Assembly (NCBI GenBank): GCA_903870275.1
Contig: CAIQCK010000059.1
Location: 29,180 to 93,179, forward strand
Direction: 5' to 3'
Length of the DNA: 64,000 bases
From: an uncultured bacterium
GTDB taxonomy: Bacteria; Verrucomicrobiota; Verrucomicrobiia; CAIQCK01
Each line of letters starts with the position of its first letter. The stretch's first letter is position 1. The position numbers were made by a program, and so were the translations under genes. A model generated the notes under the pieces. It searched no databases and was not told where the DNA came from. It worked only from the letters and a program-made list of their open reading frames with translations. This document shows positions 7,786 through 15,387 of this stretch, one piece after another.

Positions 7786-9453
7786 TCATTTTGTGGCCCC
7801 GGCGGTGGCTCCGTTGGCACCGTAAGCCGTGAGAGCTTCCTCGATCAAAGCGACCTGGCGTCCAGGAGCCAGGTCGGCGAAAAACAACCGAATGCTGCGC
7901 TCCAGTTCCCTGGGCGATTTGCTCTCCAGGATGAGTTGCCGAACCGGCGCGTAGGCTCCGCGGAACGCTCGCGCCAACCCCGCCGAGCCATTGCGGGCGA
8001 TTTCATCGCCGGCCTTTTCTGCCACCGCGACGTGAGCCGGCACATCCGCAGTCAGCGCCGTCAAAGCAGCCGAGCCAAAAGGATTCCCGACCGGCGATGG
8101 CGTGGCCATGCGACGAACCTGCATCCCGAATTTTTCCGACAGACCGGGCAACGCTTCATCCGTCGGTTCCAGTCCGGCGTCGCGCATGTTCTTGAGCAAC
8201 TCACCGAGCGCCTTTTGCTCGGCGGGCGATACGGAACCAAAGACCGCTTTGGGCACCGCGCCGCGCCGACCATTGATTCGGGCCAACTGCGCGAACAGTT
8301 GTTGCTTGAGCGTGCGGCCCAACACCGTGCTGTCCCACACGCGAAAGTCCTGGCGCACCGCCTCCTGCGCCGTCCCGACGCCGCTGTTCATTCCGCCACC
8401 AGTCTGCCCTTCAGAGGTTGCGGTCTGGCCGAGGATGATTTGCGCAATCTCCCTCTTGGCCGTGTCCCTGAAAACCTTGAACGCATCGCCCGACTGATTG
8501 GACGCCTGGATCAGTTGGAACGAAGTCTCCTTGCTGATGACCAAACCGCCAATGCGCAGGGAAAACTGAACCGCTCGCTGCGCAAGCCTGCGGCTTTCGT
8601 CGTCGCTCTGGTTGTATTGGATGACAGGGAACGGCATCCCAAACCGATCCAGGAAGCGCGCCCAACCGTCCCGGTTCAGCGCCATGAATAACCACCAGAA
8701 CAGCAGCGCCCGCATCGGGCCGCCCCAGTTGTCCGGCGTGCTCAGGAGATGGCCGCGGTGAATGATGTATCGTTCCGGGTCGGCTTCATGGCGCTGGCCG
8801 GTCAACGCGCCGTTGGCGTCCACGTCCCAGATCAGCATCCGGCCGGTGGTGTAGTCGAGCAAGTGATGCGGCACCGGCACGAGCGCGCGCAGTTCAAACC
8901 GCAACCCCGGCTTCGTGCTCGGACGAAAAACTTTCTCGGTCAGACTGACCGGCCAGAGATGGCCGTCCATGATGGCGGCGAGGACGTTGAGCCAGGGGGT
9001 GAGATTTTCAAACTCCGCGGCAATCGGCGGCGGCGCGTCATAACTATCAATCGCGTCCCTGATCATCTGCGCCGTATCCACGTCGTCGGGGTTGTTTTTA
9101 TCCGGCGGCAAAATCGCCATCACGTCGCCGAGCACGGCCAGCTTGCGCGTCGAGAACAGAGTCTGAATGTAACCGTCGGACATCACCACGTCGCGGAATA
9201 AAGAAAACAGGTCGCGCACCGCGCCGCTCTCTGCCCCGCGCAAAATGGCGTGCAGGCGGTCCGCGTCCACCATGTGGCCGAGCGCGGGCGGCTCGTAGCG
9301 CGAGTTGACGATGGTCCAACGCGCGACGGGAACCGGCTGCGGTGCCGGTTCAACCTTGACCGTCGGATCGGTGGCCGTCGGCGCGGGCGCGGGCAATGCC
9401 AGTTGCGTCCGGGCCGGGTTCGTTGGAGATGTTGGGGATGATGTTTTAGACAT
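7786..9453 (-). CDS. Mu gp29-like portal protein (DUF935)
   Basis: 555 residues. Portal subunit forming the dodecameric DNA gate of the phage head. DUF935-type blocks are visible: NRDGWARFLDRFGMPFPVIQ in the middle and AKREIAQIILGQTATSEG about two-thirds along. The N-terminal 45 residues are a Pro/Ala/Thr-rich leader. ATG 9453 overlaps the terminase nuclease stop by 8 bp, so the two are translationally coupled; an in-frame ATG at 9585 lies inside the terminase gene and was rejected. This is the last gene of the left late operon and ends only about 50 bp from the inferred prophage end. In Mu the portal gene is followed by F; here F lies about 18 kb away on the other strand. Confidence 0.9.
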   Translation of the reverse strand: MSKTSSPTSPTNPARTQLALPAPAPTATDPTVKVEPAPQPVPVARWTIVNSRYEPPALGHMVDADRLHAILRGAESGAVRDLFSLFRDVVMSDGYIQTLFSTRKLAVLGDVMAILPPDKNNPDDVDTAQMIRDAIDSYDAPPPIAAEFENLTPWLNVLAAIMDGHLWPVSLTEKVFRPSTKPGLRFELRALVPVPHHLLDYTTGRMLIWDVDANGALTGQRHEADPERYIIHRGHLLSTPDNWGGPMRALLFWWLFMALNRDGWARFLDRFGMPFPVIQYNQSDDESRRLAQRAVQFSLRIGGLVISKETSFQLIQASNQSGDAFKVFRDTAKREIAQIILGQTATSEGQTGGGMNSGVGTAQEAVRQDFRVWDSTVLGRTLKQQLFAQLARINGRRGAVPKAVFGSVSPAEQKALGELLKNMRDAGLEPTDEALPGLSEKFGMQVRRMATPSPVGNPFGSAALTALTADVPAHVAVAEKAGDEIARNGSAGLARAFRGAYAPVRQLILESKSPRELERSIRLFFADLAPGRQVALIEEALTAYGANGATAGATK

Positions 9454-10174
9454 AGAGTTTCGATTCCTCGCCGGACCCGTCGAGGCTGGTCCAGCCTTCG
9501 CGTTTCTTCGCCCAGGCAGCATCATCATCGCTGACTCGGCCAAGTGGTCCCGCCAGCACGGGATAAGCTTCGACGCGCTCGCCAATCGAAACGAGCGCCT
9601 TCAGGCTGGCACCGATGGCGCAAAAACAGTCAGCGTGGTTTCCCGCCTTATCCACCTCGGCCTCGAAGCCGCCCTTCTCGCGCCGCGTCTGGCGGATGTC
9701 GTCGCGCAGCCAGGTGGCGCTCGGCACCCACAGCTTGCCGTCGGACATGCTGTTGACGACAAGATTTCCGAGGTAGGTTTTTACCATCATCCTCTCGCCG
9801 CGATACAGGATGGACTCGCTCTCGATCACGAGTTCCACCGGCAGCACGCCCGACAGTTCCCTGGCCAGGTCGGCGGCAAAGAACCGCTCGCTGGTGGCCA
9901 GCACGCAAAGCTTTCTCGCCCGGTGGCCTGTCGACCGCACCAACGCTTCGCGCAGCACGGCGCGCGTCACGTTGGGATTGTCGGTCTTGAATCGCACCAC
10001 GGCCCGCACGATGAACGTGTCGCCGCGCCGCTCAGTGACGGCGATGGCAGTCGGGTTCGACTTCTTTTTTGCCGTGGTCGCCGGATCGAGGCCGATGCCG
10101 ATAGGACCGGTGCCAAGTAGTTCCTCCCAACCGGCCGGCCAGACCTCTCCCGCGGTGATGCGTCGGTCCATCAT
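9446..10174 (-). CDS. Terminase large subunit, nuclease half
   Basis: 242 residues. Carries the RNase H-like nuclease part of the Mu gp28-type large terminase: GIGLDPATTAKKKSNPTAIA (first Asp strand), a central SERFFAADLARELSG/ELVIESE region, and the late Asp in KAGNHADCFCAIG. In relatives this is the C-terminal half of one protein; here it is a separate cistron. ATG 10174 overlaps the stop of the 49-residue ORF (ATGA). It cuts concatemeric or replicated phage DNA during headful packaging. No ATPase motif is present in it. Confidence 0.8.
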   Translation of the reverse strand: MMDRRITAGEVWPAGWEELLGTGPIGIGLDPATTAKKKSNPTAIAVTERRGDTFIVRAVVRFKTDNPNVTRAVLREALVRSTGHRARKLCVLATSERFFAADLARELSGVLPVELVIESESILYRGERMMVKTYLGNLVVNSMSDGKLWVPSATWLRDDIRQTRREKGGFEAEVDKAGNHADCFCAIGASLKALVSIGERVEAYPVLAGPLGRVSDDDAAWAKKREGWTSLDGSGEESKLYV

Positions 10175-10320
10175 GCGCGCCTCCGATGCCACCAGACGCC
10201 AACCCACCAGCTACGCCACACCCGCGCCGAAAATTTCCAATAAACAGGATAGTAAGGCCAAAACGAAATTCGCCCGTCGCAACATCCGTGGCCGGCGTAG
10301 AATTGGAAGTTTCCGATCAT
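10171..10320 (-). CDS. 49-residue Trp-rich ORF between the terminase halves
   Basis: The ATG at 10320 shares one base with the ATPase-half stop (TGATG), and its stop TGA at 10171-10173 overlaps the nuclease-half start (ATGA). Both junctions are translational-coupling arrangements, which supports real translation. The peptide has a hydrophobic, Trp/Tyr-rich middle (FWPYYPVYWKF, WRSWWVGVWW) and a basic end HRRRA; it could be membrane-associated or a linker subunit. No homologue recognised. Alternatively it is a passive spacer left by the event that split the terminase. Confidence 0.5.
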   Translation of the reverse strand: MIGNFQFYAGHGCCDGRISFWPYYPVYWKFSARVWRSWWVGVWWHRRRA

Positions 10321-11393
10321 CACGGCACGATCTCCTCGGTGATGGCGTTGCACTTGCCTTCGTTGCGGCCGAGGTCCATCGCGCGCTCGACGACCGAGAG
10401 CGGCACCGCGGCCATGCCGCTGCGTTTGAAGGCCAGCGCGAAGTTGCGGTCCCACGCGTCCTTGTCGAAGTAGAGCTGTCGGTCTTCTTCCGGCGTGATG
10501 ACCGCTCCGGTGTCGGGGTGGTAGCACTTCAATCCCGCCGCCTGGCGGTCGAACGCATCCACGCGGTGAACCCAAATCTTCGAGGGCGAGAGATACCAGT
10601 TGCCTTTGGCGCGCACCGCGAACGATTCCTGCGGAGGGCAAAACAGTTCCCACGAATAATGGGTGTCGTCGAGCGGCGAGGTTGAAGACCAGATGTATTG
10701 GAACTGCGGATTGTCCGACATGATCGGGTCAATGGATTCCTTGACCTCTTTCAAGGCGTCAATCCGCGCCCACTCATCCACGAAGACGTGGCCGCCGTAA
10801 CCGACCGCGCGCGGCGTTGGCGCGAGCACGAGCGTGCGGCTGCACGTGGTGCGGTCGTGCCAGAGCCGCGTGACGAGTTTGTTTTGCTCGAAAATATCGC
10901 AGAGCGCGTCGAGGTCCACACCGTCGGCGTCGGACTCGAATTTCATCCCGCGCTTCGCCGCCTGGTCGCGCATCTTCCGCAGCAGCAATTGCCAGACGAA
11001 CGCTTCTTTGCGGATGTATTCCTCGCCGAGCAGCAGCGACGCCGAGAGAAAGAACACGTCTACGCCGCGCGTCTCGGCCATCAGCCGGAACGCCTTCGCG
11101 CCGCCGGTCGTGGACTTGCGAGCGCGTCGGCACCAAAGCCAGCATTGGCGGCGCGGCGTGTCGGTCCAGAAGACTTCGTTTTGGTAGGCGGTGAAGCTGT
11201 CGGCAACGATGGCCGATGGCTCCGCGCCAGGCGCAGTCGGCTGTGGCGTGCGATATGATCCCCACTGCGCTTTCTCATCCGCCGCAGCCTGCTCTGGAGG
11301 CACGCCGTAGGGTTCATCGGACGATGGGGATTTGAACGCGTGTTCGTCGAGAACCACGGAAGCGGATTTTCCGCGAAGTTTGGAGGCTTTCAT
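10320..11393 (-). CDS. Terminase large subunit, ATPase half
   Basis: 357 residues, resembling the N-terminal motor of Mu gp28. A Walker A-like segment is CRRARKSTTGGAKAF; Walker B is HVFVDEWARID; a coupling motif WSSTSP follows. The protein ends just after the ATPase fold (SGMAAVPLSVVERAMDLG), where a one-piece terminase would continue into the nuclease. The start is well supported by GGGAGG six bases before ATG 11393. It powers DNA translocation through the portal, presumably in complex with the separately encoded nuclease. Confidence 0.82.
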   Translation of the reverse strand: MKASKLRGKSASVVLDEHAFKSPSSDEPYGVPPEQAAADEKAQWGSYRTPQPTAPGAEPSAIVADSFTAYQNEVFWTDTPRRQCWLWCRRARKSTTGGAKAFRLMAETRGVDVFFLSASLLLGEEYIRKEAFVWQLLLRKMRDQAAKRGMKFESDADGVDLDALCDIFEQNKLVTRLWHDRTTCSRTLVLAPTPRAVGYGGHVFVDEWARIDALKEVKESIDPIMSDNPQFQYIWSSTSPLDDTHYSWELFCPPQESFAVRAKGNWYLSPSKIWVHRVDAFDRQAAGLKCYHPDTGAVITPEEDRQLYFDKDAWDRNFALAFKRSGMAAVPLSVVERAMDLGRNEGKCNAITEEIVP

Positions 11394-11405
11394 GTTTCCT
11401 CCCGT

Positions 11406-12068
11406 CTATGCCACGCCGGCCATCGGCCCGGTTGGCGCGTCGGGACGCTTGCCGAACATGAGCCGGATCAGCTTGTCCATCTTGATCGGATGCGGGTCGC
11501 TGCTGTTGAGAATGTCCGCCAGTTGTTTAACGCCGATTTTCTCCACCGCCTCAGCCGCGTCCCACTGGAACTTCTGGACGTTCAATGTCACCGCGGCCTT
11601 GCGGTTTTCCTCGGCCTGCAACTGCACGACTTTCTCAACGAGCGAAAGCAAATCCTTGGGCCGGTCCGCGAGCAGTTCGCTGATGGCCGAGGGCGTCAGA
11701 TGCTCGTCGAGCGCCGCGAGCAGCCGGCTGCCGGAGAGATTCGCCGCCGCGTCCGCGGGGCTTCCGCCGGTCTTGCGCGTGAGGTCGGCCGAGAACTCCA
11801 CCAGCCCTTTGGTTTGGTCGAGTTCATCCTGGCGTTGGAGCCATTCCTTGTAGCCGCCGTTGCGCCAGGCTGAAAGGTTTTGGTCGCTGACCGCTTCGGC
11901 GCGCCAGCGTTTCTTCAGGATCGCCTTGACGGCCGGCATCGCATTGAGCCAGGGCAAAATCGTGGCGCTCGACTCGCCATCTCGAAGTCGCGCATTCAGT
12001 TCATCGCGGACCGTCTTCGGCATCCGGCCGATCTTGCCCTTGCGTGCGGTGGTGTCTGGCGCGCTCAT
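11406..12068 (-). CDS. Mu gp27-like small terminase (DUF3486-like)
   Basis: 220 residues. The N-terminal part KIGRMPKTVRDELNARLRDG with WLN and SAWRNGGYKEWLQRQ resembles the DNA-binding small terminase/gp27 group (helix-turn-helix that selects phage DNA). The remainder is helical with a QLQAEENRKAA-type coiled region. It lies directly upstream of the terminase ATPase half with a 12-bp gap, the same order as in Mu. ATG 12068 overlaps the preceding gene's stop (ATGA). Confidence 0.7.
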   Translation of the reverse strand: MSAPDTTARKGKIGRMPKTVRDELNARLRDGESSATILPWLNAMPAVKAILKKRWRAEAVSDQNLSAWRNGGYKEWLQRQDELDQTKGLVEFSADLTRKTGGSPADAAANLSGSRLLAALDEHLTPSAISELLADRPKDLLSLVEKVVQLQAEENRKAAVTLNVQKFQWDAAEAVEKIGVKQLADILNSSDPHPIKMDKLIRLMFGKRPDAPTGPMAGVA

Positions 12069-12247
12069 AATGCCGGCTCAAACTCCTTCGACGTGAGATG
12101 CCATCCCTGGCAGGCGGGACAATAGTAGGCACGCAGTCGTTCCGGCCGGTTGGAGTGTCGCCTCAATGCTGCGTTCATCGCCGTCCGCGCGTCTTTCTTC
12201 GACGGGTAACGGTTCTTAGCACTGCACGTTTGGTGGGGGTTGCTCAT
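12065..12247 (-). CDS. Small zinc-ribbon-like phage protein
   Basis: 60 residues. The C-terminal YYCPACQGWHLTS with an upstream Cys (HQTCSAKNRYPSKKDA) follows the common small phage pattern C..K..Y.s...A....YxCxxCxxWHLTS, which probably binds zinc. ATGA overlaps at both ends tie it to the genes on either side. Role unknown; possibly DNA- or RNA-binding. Confidence 0.65.
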   Translation of the reverse strand: MSNPHQTCSAKNRYPSKKDARTAMNAALRRHSNRPERLRAYYCPACQGWHLTSKEFEPAL

Positions 12248-12474
12248 GCCAACCTGAGTTGACGCTCCAGTTCGGCCGTTTGTTCCTCTGCCGCAGTCAG
12301 CCATATCTCGGCCGCATCCATGTCTTCGCCGATCAGGGCGTCGAACACGTCCAGCATTCTAGCCAGCAGCTTACGGTCGTGCTTCAGCGCCGCGAGAGCG
12401 CGTTTCAGCCGTGTGCCGGTTGCCGACTTCTGACTTCTGACCTCTGACTTCTGATTTCTGGTTTCCGTTTTCAC
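12244..12474 (-). CDS. Small helical protein with a repeat-derived N-terminus
   Basis: 76 residues from GTG 12474, overlapping the peptidase stop (GTGA) and the next start (ATGA). Residues 4-17 (ETRNQKSEVRSQKS) are encoded by the dispersed GTCAGAA-type repeat. The rest is a helical hairpin-like sequence (RALAALKHDRKLLARMLDVF, AEEQTAELERQLRL). No family recognised. The same repeat gives KSEVRSQK in the transposase, in the same frame. Confidence 0.6.
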   Translation of the reverse strand: MKTETRNQKSEVRSQKSATGTRLKRALAALKHDRKLLARMLDVFDALIGEDMDAAEIWLTAAEEQTAELERQLRLA

Positions 12475-13265
12475 GACACCAGTTGGATTTGCCAGAAGTC
12501 GCTCGCGAGATTCGGGTTGGCAGCGTAGGCGAACGGCATCGTGAAATAACCCTGCTGTCCCCACTTCACGCCCCAGGAGTTGCGAACCAACAGCCGCTGG
12601 CTCGGCAGATCGTAGCCGACCGCCAGCACCGCATGACCGCCAAGATTCGCCTCGTGCGGCTGCGGCAGATTCAACACGCCGGTCTGCGCCACGGCGTCGC
12701 CCTCGAAACCCGCATAGACCGTGAACCCGAACACAACCGGAAAACCGGCGGCGAGGCACGACTGGATGGAGGCCGGGAACTGCGGCACGCGGGCGTAGTT
12801 CACGGCCTTGTGCTGCACCGCGTGGGCGTAGCACGGCGCTGGCGGCTTCACGGCAAACAGCGGCGGATTGTAAGGCCACTCGCTTTCCGGGCAATCGCCG
12901 TTCGTGGCCACGCTCTTGATGCCGTCGCGGATTTGCGCGCCGCAATCCGAGTGGATCGTGCCCTCCATCGCGCGCTCGTTGAAGTAAATGAACAGGCGCG
13001 ACGGCATGAAGTTCGGCAGCTTCTGGCGCAACCGGTCGAACTCCAGCGCCGCGGCGATGGCGTTCGCTGTGCAGCTTCCGAGTTCCTCCTGGTCGTAAAC
13101 TGCCGGCATGTTCGGCCCGCGCAGGTCCACGTGCGGCGGCAGCGCGGCCGGCGGCATGAAGGCCATGCAGAGCCGGTCGCGGTGGTCCGGCAGGTCGCGA
13201 TGCCAGCCGTAACGACGGCCGAGGCGCGACTTGGAGGATAGGAGCGAAGGAGTGTTGGGGTTCAT
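12471..13265 (-). CDS. Papain-like (C1 family) cysteine peptidase in the lysis module
   Basis: 264 residues. The C1A catalytic set is complete: oxyanion Gln59 and nucleophile Cys65 in YDQEELGSCTANAI, His211 in GGHAVLAVGYD, and Asn229 in VRNSWGVKWGQQGYF. There is no pro-domain and no classical signal peptide. It occupies the place where Mu-like phages keep lysis genes, between the TM proteins and the small terminase, and no lysozyme or amidase is present in this cassette. It could act as endolysin by cutting peptide cross-links, as a virion maturation protease, or as an anti-host factor. Confidence 0.85.
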   Translation of the reverse strand: MNPNTPSLLSSKSRLGRRYGWHRDLPDHRDRLCMAFMPPAALPPHVDLRGPNMPAVYDQEELGSCTANAIAAALEFDRLRQKLPNFMPSRLFIYFNERAMEGTIHSDCGAQIRDGIKSVATNGDCPESEWPYNPPLFAVKPPAPCYAHAVQHKAVNYARVPQFPASIQSCLAAGFPVVFGFTVYAGFEGDAVAQTGVLNLPQPHEANLGGHAVLAVGYDLPSQRLLVRNSWGVKWGQQGYFTMPFAYAANPNLASDFWQIQLVS

Positions 13266-13390
13266 GGATTAAAAATGGAGTTGTTGCTGTTGTTGACGAT
13301 GGCTGGCTCGCCCGGCACGAGCCATGCGGAGCAACCCGTCAGCAAAAACGCCAGCGCCGCCACTGCGAGTCGCAACGCGAGGGATTTCAT
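13262..13390 (-). CDS. Tiny lipoprotein, possible outer-membrane spanin
   Basis: 42 residues: a hydrophobic signal (LALRLAVAALAFLLTGC) with lipobox LTGC and a short, Asn/Pro-containing mature tail of 23 residues. The ATG at 13390 and the stop at 13262-13264 both overlap neighbouring genes (ATGA), which supports translation. Size and position in the lysis cassette fit an Rz1-like outer-membrane spanin, but there is no sequence proof. Confidence 0.6.
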   Translation of the reverse strand: MKSLALRLAVAALAFLLTGCSAWLVPGEPAIVNNSNNSIFNP

Positions 13391-13557
13391 GCTTGCGGCG
13401 GATCGGGCTGCGCATACTTGGTTTTCAAGTCTTCCCAATCCTGCGGGGTCGGACTCGGATTGCGGAAGATGGCGATGATGTCCTCCACGAACTGGGGACC
13501 GTATTGCATCATCGCGGGCGCGAGCGCCTGGATGATTTGAATGATGACGAGTGGCAT
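13387..13557 (-). CDS. Small hydrophobic phage protein
   Basis: 56 residues with AAGGA eight bases before ATG 13557. The N-terminus MPLVIIQIIQALAPAMMQ is hydrophobic and could be an amphipathic or membrane helix; the tail (NPSPTPQDWEDLKTKYAQ) is polar. Sits between the holin-like and lipoprotein genes. May be a holin accessory; no family recognised. Confidence 0.5.
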   Translation of the reverse strand: MPLVIIQIIQALAPAMMQYGPQFVEDIIAIFRNPSPTPQDWEDLKTKYAQPDPPQA

Positions 13558-13589
13558 GGTGTCCTTTCTTGGCCCGGCGTTGCGCAGGG

Positions 13590-14249
13590 CTACTGGGTTC
13601 CGTTGAGCTTTGCCGCCAGATCGGGCGGCAACAGGGTGGTGACGAGCGTGACCAGGTCTTTTTCGCAAAGACCGACGACGTTCATCGCGGCCTGAAATGC
13701 GGAAGTGTTATTGGTGCCGTTTTGGGCTATTGCCGCCCCCGCGTCGGCTGCGAGATCGAACGCGGCAACATACTTGGCCCAACAGTCGCGCACTGTGGCA
13801 ATGTCAGCGGCTTTCGCCTGGCCGCTGGCAGCGTAGGCTTTCCACAGTTCATGGGCCGTGTTGGCCGTCGCGCCAATCGTGCCGAGCGCCCGGTATTCAA
13901 TCACTTGCGCATTCTGCGAGCAGCCAGTCACGAACAGCGGCAGCATCAGCGCCATCAGGATCATCGGCAGCGCGCGGCCCAATGCCGTTTTGCGCCGCGC
14001 CTCTTGTTTAATGGCCATCTGTTCACTCGGCGCAAGCGTGTCCCACCATTGCTTGAGCGTGTGGGTTCGCGCCGCGTTCACGAGAGCGCAGACGAATCCG
14101 AGGATGACCAGCGCCTCGCCCACGAGTTGCATGGTGACGTTGACCGCGTTGGTGCAGTGCGCCGCGTCGGTGTAGCCGAGCGTGACCGCGATGGTGCCGG
14201 CAATCGTCAAAGTGTGCCGGATGGCTGAGAGAACCTGCGTCGAGTTCAT
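13590..14249 (-). CDS. Holin-like N-terminus joined to a lipoprotein-like C-terminus
   Basis: 219 residues; AAAGGAAG precedes ATG 14249. Residues about 1-60 contain two hydrophobic segments (LTIAGTIAVTLGY and LVGEALVILGFVCALVNAA), as in small holins. Then comes MAIKQEARRKTALGRALP followed by MILMALMLPLFVTGCSQ, which looks exactly like a lipoprotein signal with lipobox VTGC. The final 110 residues are Ala-rich and soluble. Either the two parts are fused or an internal ATG (residue 79) gives a separate lipoprotein from the same frame. No Shine-Dalgarno is evident before the internal ATG. Confidence 0.6.
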   Translation of the reverse strand: MNSTQVLSAIRHTLTIAGTIAVTLGYTDAAHCTNAVNVTMQLVGEALVILGFVCALVNAARTHTLKQWWDTLAPSEQMAIKQEARRKTALGRALPMILMALMLPLFVTGCSQNAQVIEYRALGTIGATANTAHELWKAYAASGQAKAADIATVRDCWAKYVAAFDLAADAGAAIAQNGTNNTSAFQAAMNVVGLCEKDLVTLVTTLLPPDLAAKLNGTQ

Positions 14250-14273
14250 GGTGCTTCCTTTCGTTTTTTGTTT

Positions 14274-14341
14274 GCCGCTAATGACGCGAACAGGCGCGAA
14301 TTTCGGTTTTCCAATTGGCGTCCATTCGCGTCATTGGCGGC
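14274..14341. repeat. Palindromic dispersed repeat
   Basis: GCCGCTAATGACGCGAA (14274-14290) pairs with TTCGCGTCATTGGCGGC (14325-14341) with one mismatch. It fills the gap between two lysis-module genes. It resembles the REP-like palindromes seen elsewhere in the window, not a terminator (no T-run). Confidence 0.6.
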
Positions 14342-14357
14342 TATCTTTTCCCTGCGT

Positions 14358-14639
14358 TCATACAAGACTGTTCGCCTCGCAAAACTTCATCCCCGCCGCC
14401 GTGATAAACCAAAACGGCGGCAAGCCGGGCGACATCGCGGCGGCGCGCTCGGTCTGGCGCGGCTCGACGTTGCCTTCGCCACGCAGCAATTCGAGCGATG
14501 CGTCCACCTGGTTGGCGTCGCACTTCACGTCATCTTGCACAATCTGGCAAAGGCGCGCGGCGGTCCGTCCGAGCGGCGTCACACGGTAGAGTTCGCGCAG
14601 CAGCGCGCAGCGAAGGTCGTAGAGTTGTTGGGGATTCAT
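14358..14639 (-). CDS. Small phage protein, winged-helix-like
   Basis: 93 residues from ATG 14639. A helical N-terminus (QQLYDLRCALLRELYRVTP) is followed by RTAARLCQIVQDDVKCDANQ and a two-strand ending (FWFITAAGMKFCEA), a layout compatible with a winged helix. No family recognised. It lies between the TM/coiled-coil gene and the holin-like gene. Confidence 0.5.
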   Translation of the reverse strand: MNPQQLYDLRCALLRELYRVTPLGRTAARLCQIVQDDVKCDANQVDASLELLRGEGNVEPRQTERAAAMSPGLPPFWFITAAGMKFCEANSLV

Positions 14640-14658
14640 GCGCTGGTTTCCCTTGCCG

Positions 14659-15162
14659 TCAGTTTTTGATTCGTCCCGCCAGGTTGGCCAGCCCCTCGGC
14701 AACGTCGGATAGTTTCCTGCTCGTGGATTCGAGCCATTCACTTTGGTTTTCACTCCTCTCCGTCAGCTTCGAGATGTCCGTCTCGATCCGGGTGAGTTGG
14801 ACGTGAAGTTTCTCGCGTGATGATTTGTTCGCCTCGTCTCGCCGGGTGGCATCTGCCTTGATCGCTTCAAGCTCGGCGTCGAGCTTCTTGTGGCGCGCGT
14901 CGCAGTCCCCGGCGTCAGCAAACTCCGGCGGAAAAGTGACCGAGCGCGGCTTCGGCTGGTTGCCCTCGCGCATCTTCCGCCCCTCGTTGATTGCGGCCAG
15001 CGTGTAATAGACGCCCGCCGCAATAGCGAAGAGAGCAACGATGATCCACCCAATGGCCTGGTAGCTGTCGGGCAACGGCAGCGCCGCAACCAACTGTCCA
15101 CTGCCCACTGCCCACTGCCCGCTGATTGCTGAAAGCTGATGGCTGAGTGCTGTCTCGAACAT
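14659..15162 (-). CDS. TM/coiled-coil lysis protein, inner-membrane spanin-like
   Basis: 167 residues from ATG 15162; GTG 15171 is an alternative. Residues about 8-27 (ISGQWAVGSGQLVAALPLP) come from the CAGTGGGCA-type dispersed repeat. One TM helix follows (WIIVALFAIAAGVYYTLAAI), then a long charged coiled coil. One TM plus a periplasmic coiled coil is the layout of an inner-membrane spanin (Rz-like). It is the first gene of the left late operon, about 40 bp below the 32-bp conserved element. Another possibility is a Mu gp25-like structural accessory. Confidence 0.5.
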   Translation of the reverse strand: MFETALSHQLSAISGQWAVGSGQLVAALPLPDSYQAIGWIIVALFAIAAGVYYTLAAINEGRKMREGNQPKPRSVTFPPEFADAGDCDARHKKLDAELEAIKADATRRDEANKSSREKLHVQLTRIETDISKLTERSENQSEWLESTSRKLSDVAEGLANLAGRIKN

Positions 15163-15201
15163 GCCCGCCACGCTACGCGCCCGCGTGGCGTGCCGTCATG
15201 C

Positions 15202-15233
15202 GATGGTGTCTATGCTTTCCACCCTTTCCAGAA
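15202..15233 (-). promoter_or_regulatory. Conserved 32-bp element upstream of the left late operon
   Basis: On the minus strand this reads TTCTGGAAAGGGTGGAAAGC followed by ATAGACACCATC, identical over all 32 bp to 30323-30354 on the plus strand. Similarity continues 3' (TGACGGC shared three bases further on). It contains TGGAAAG twice, nine bases apart. It lies 40 bp before the first lysis gene and points at it. Mu uses activator-dependent late promoters at the same two places (Plys and PI), so this is probably a late promoter or activator site. Confidence 0.6.
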
Positions 15234-15309
15234 TATCTGCCCGGATGGAAGACGGCAGATGGAAGATGGGATTTTGAGACGGCAGCCGGCAGTCGCAGTC
15301 GGGAGATAG

Positions 15310-15368
15310 AGCGGCGGCGGCCCACCAAGGAGCAACGGGCTTGTGGAACCCGCCGGGCCGCCGCCGCT
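15310..15368. repeat. GC-rich perfect hairpin
   Basis: AGCGGCGGCGGCCC (15310-15323) and GGGCCGCCGCCGCT (15355-15368) form a perfect 14-bp stem with a 31-nt loop, between the DUF2939 gene and the left late operon. It could insulate the repressor transcript from the late operon, but there is no T-run on either strand; more likely a dispersed palindrome. Confidence 0.55.
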
Positions 15369-15387
15369 AAAGAAACCACTCTTGCCG

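Noticed and set aside
10208..10319. Intron or intein splitting the terminase
   Set aside because: The gap is only about 110 bp with no intron core or endonuclease, and both junctions are stop/start overlaps, so separate cistrons fit better.
15310..15368. Terminator for the repressor transcript
   Set aside because: Strong stem but no T-run on either strand; it resembles the other dispersed palindromes.
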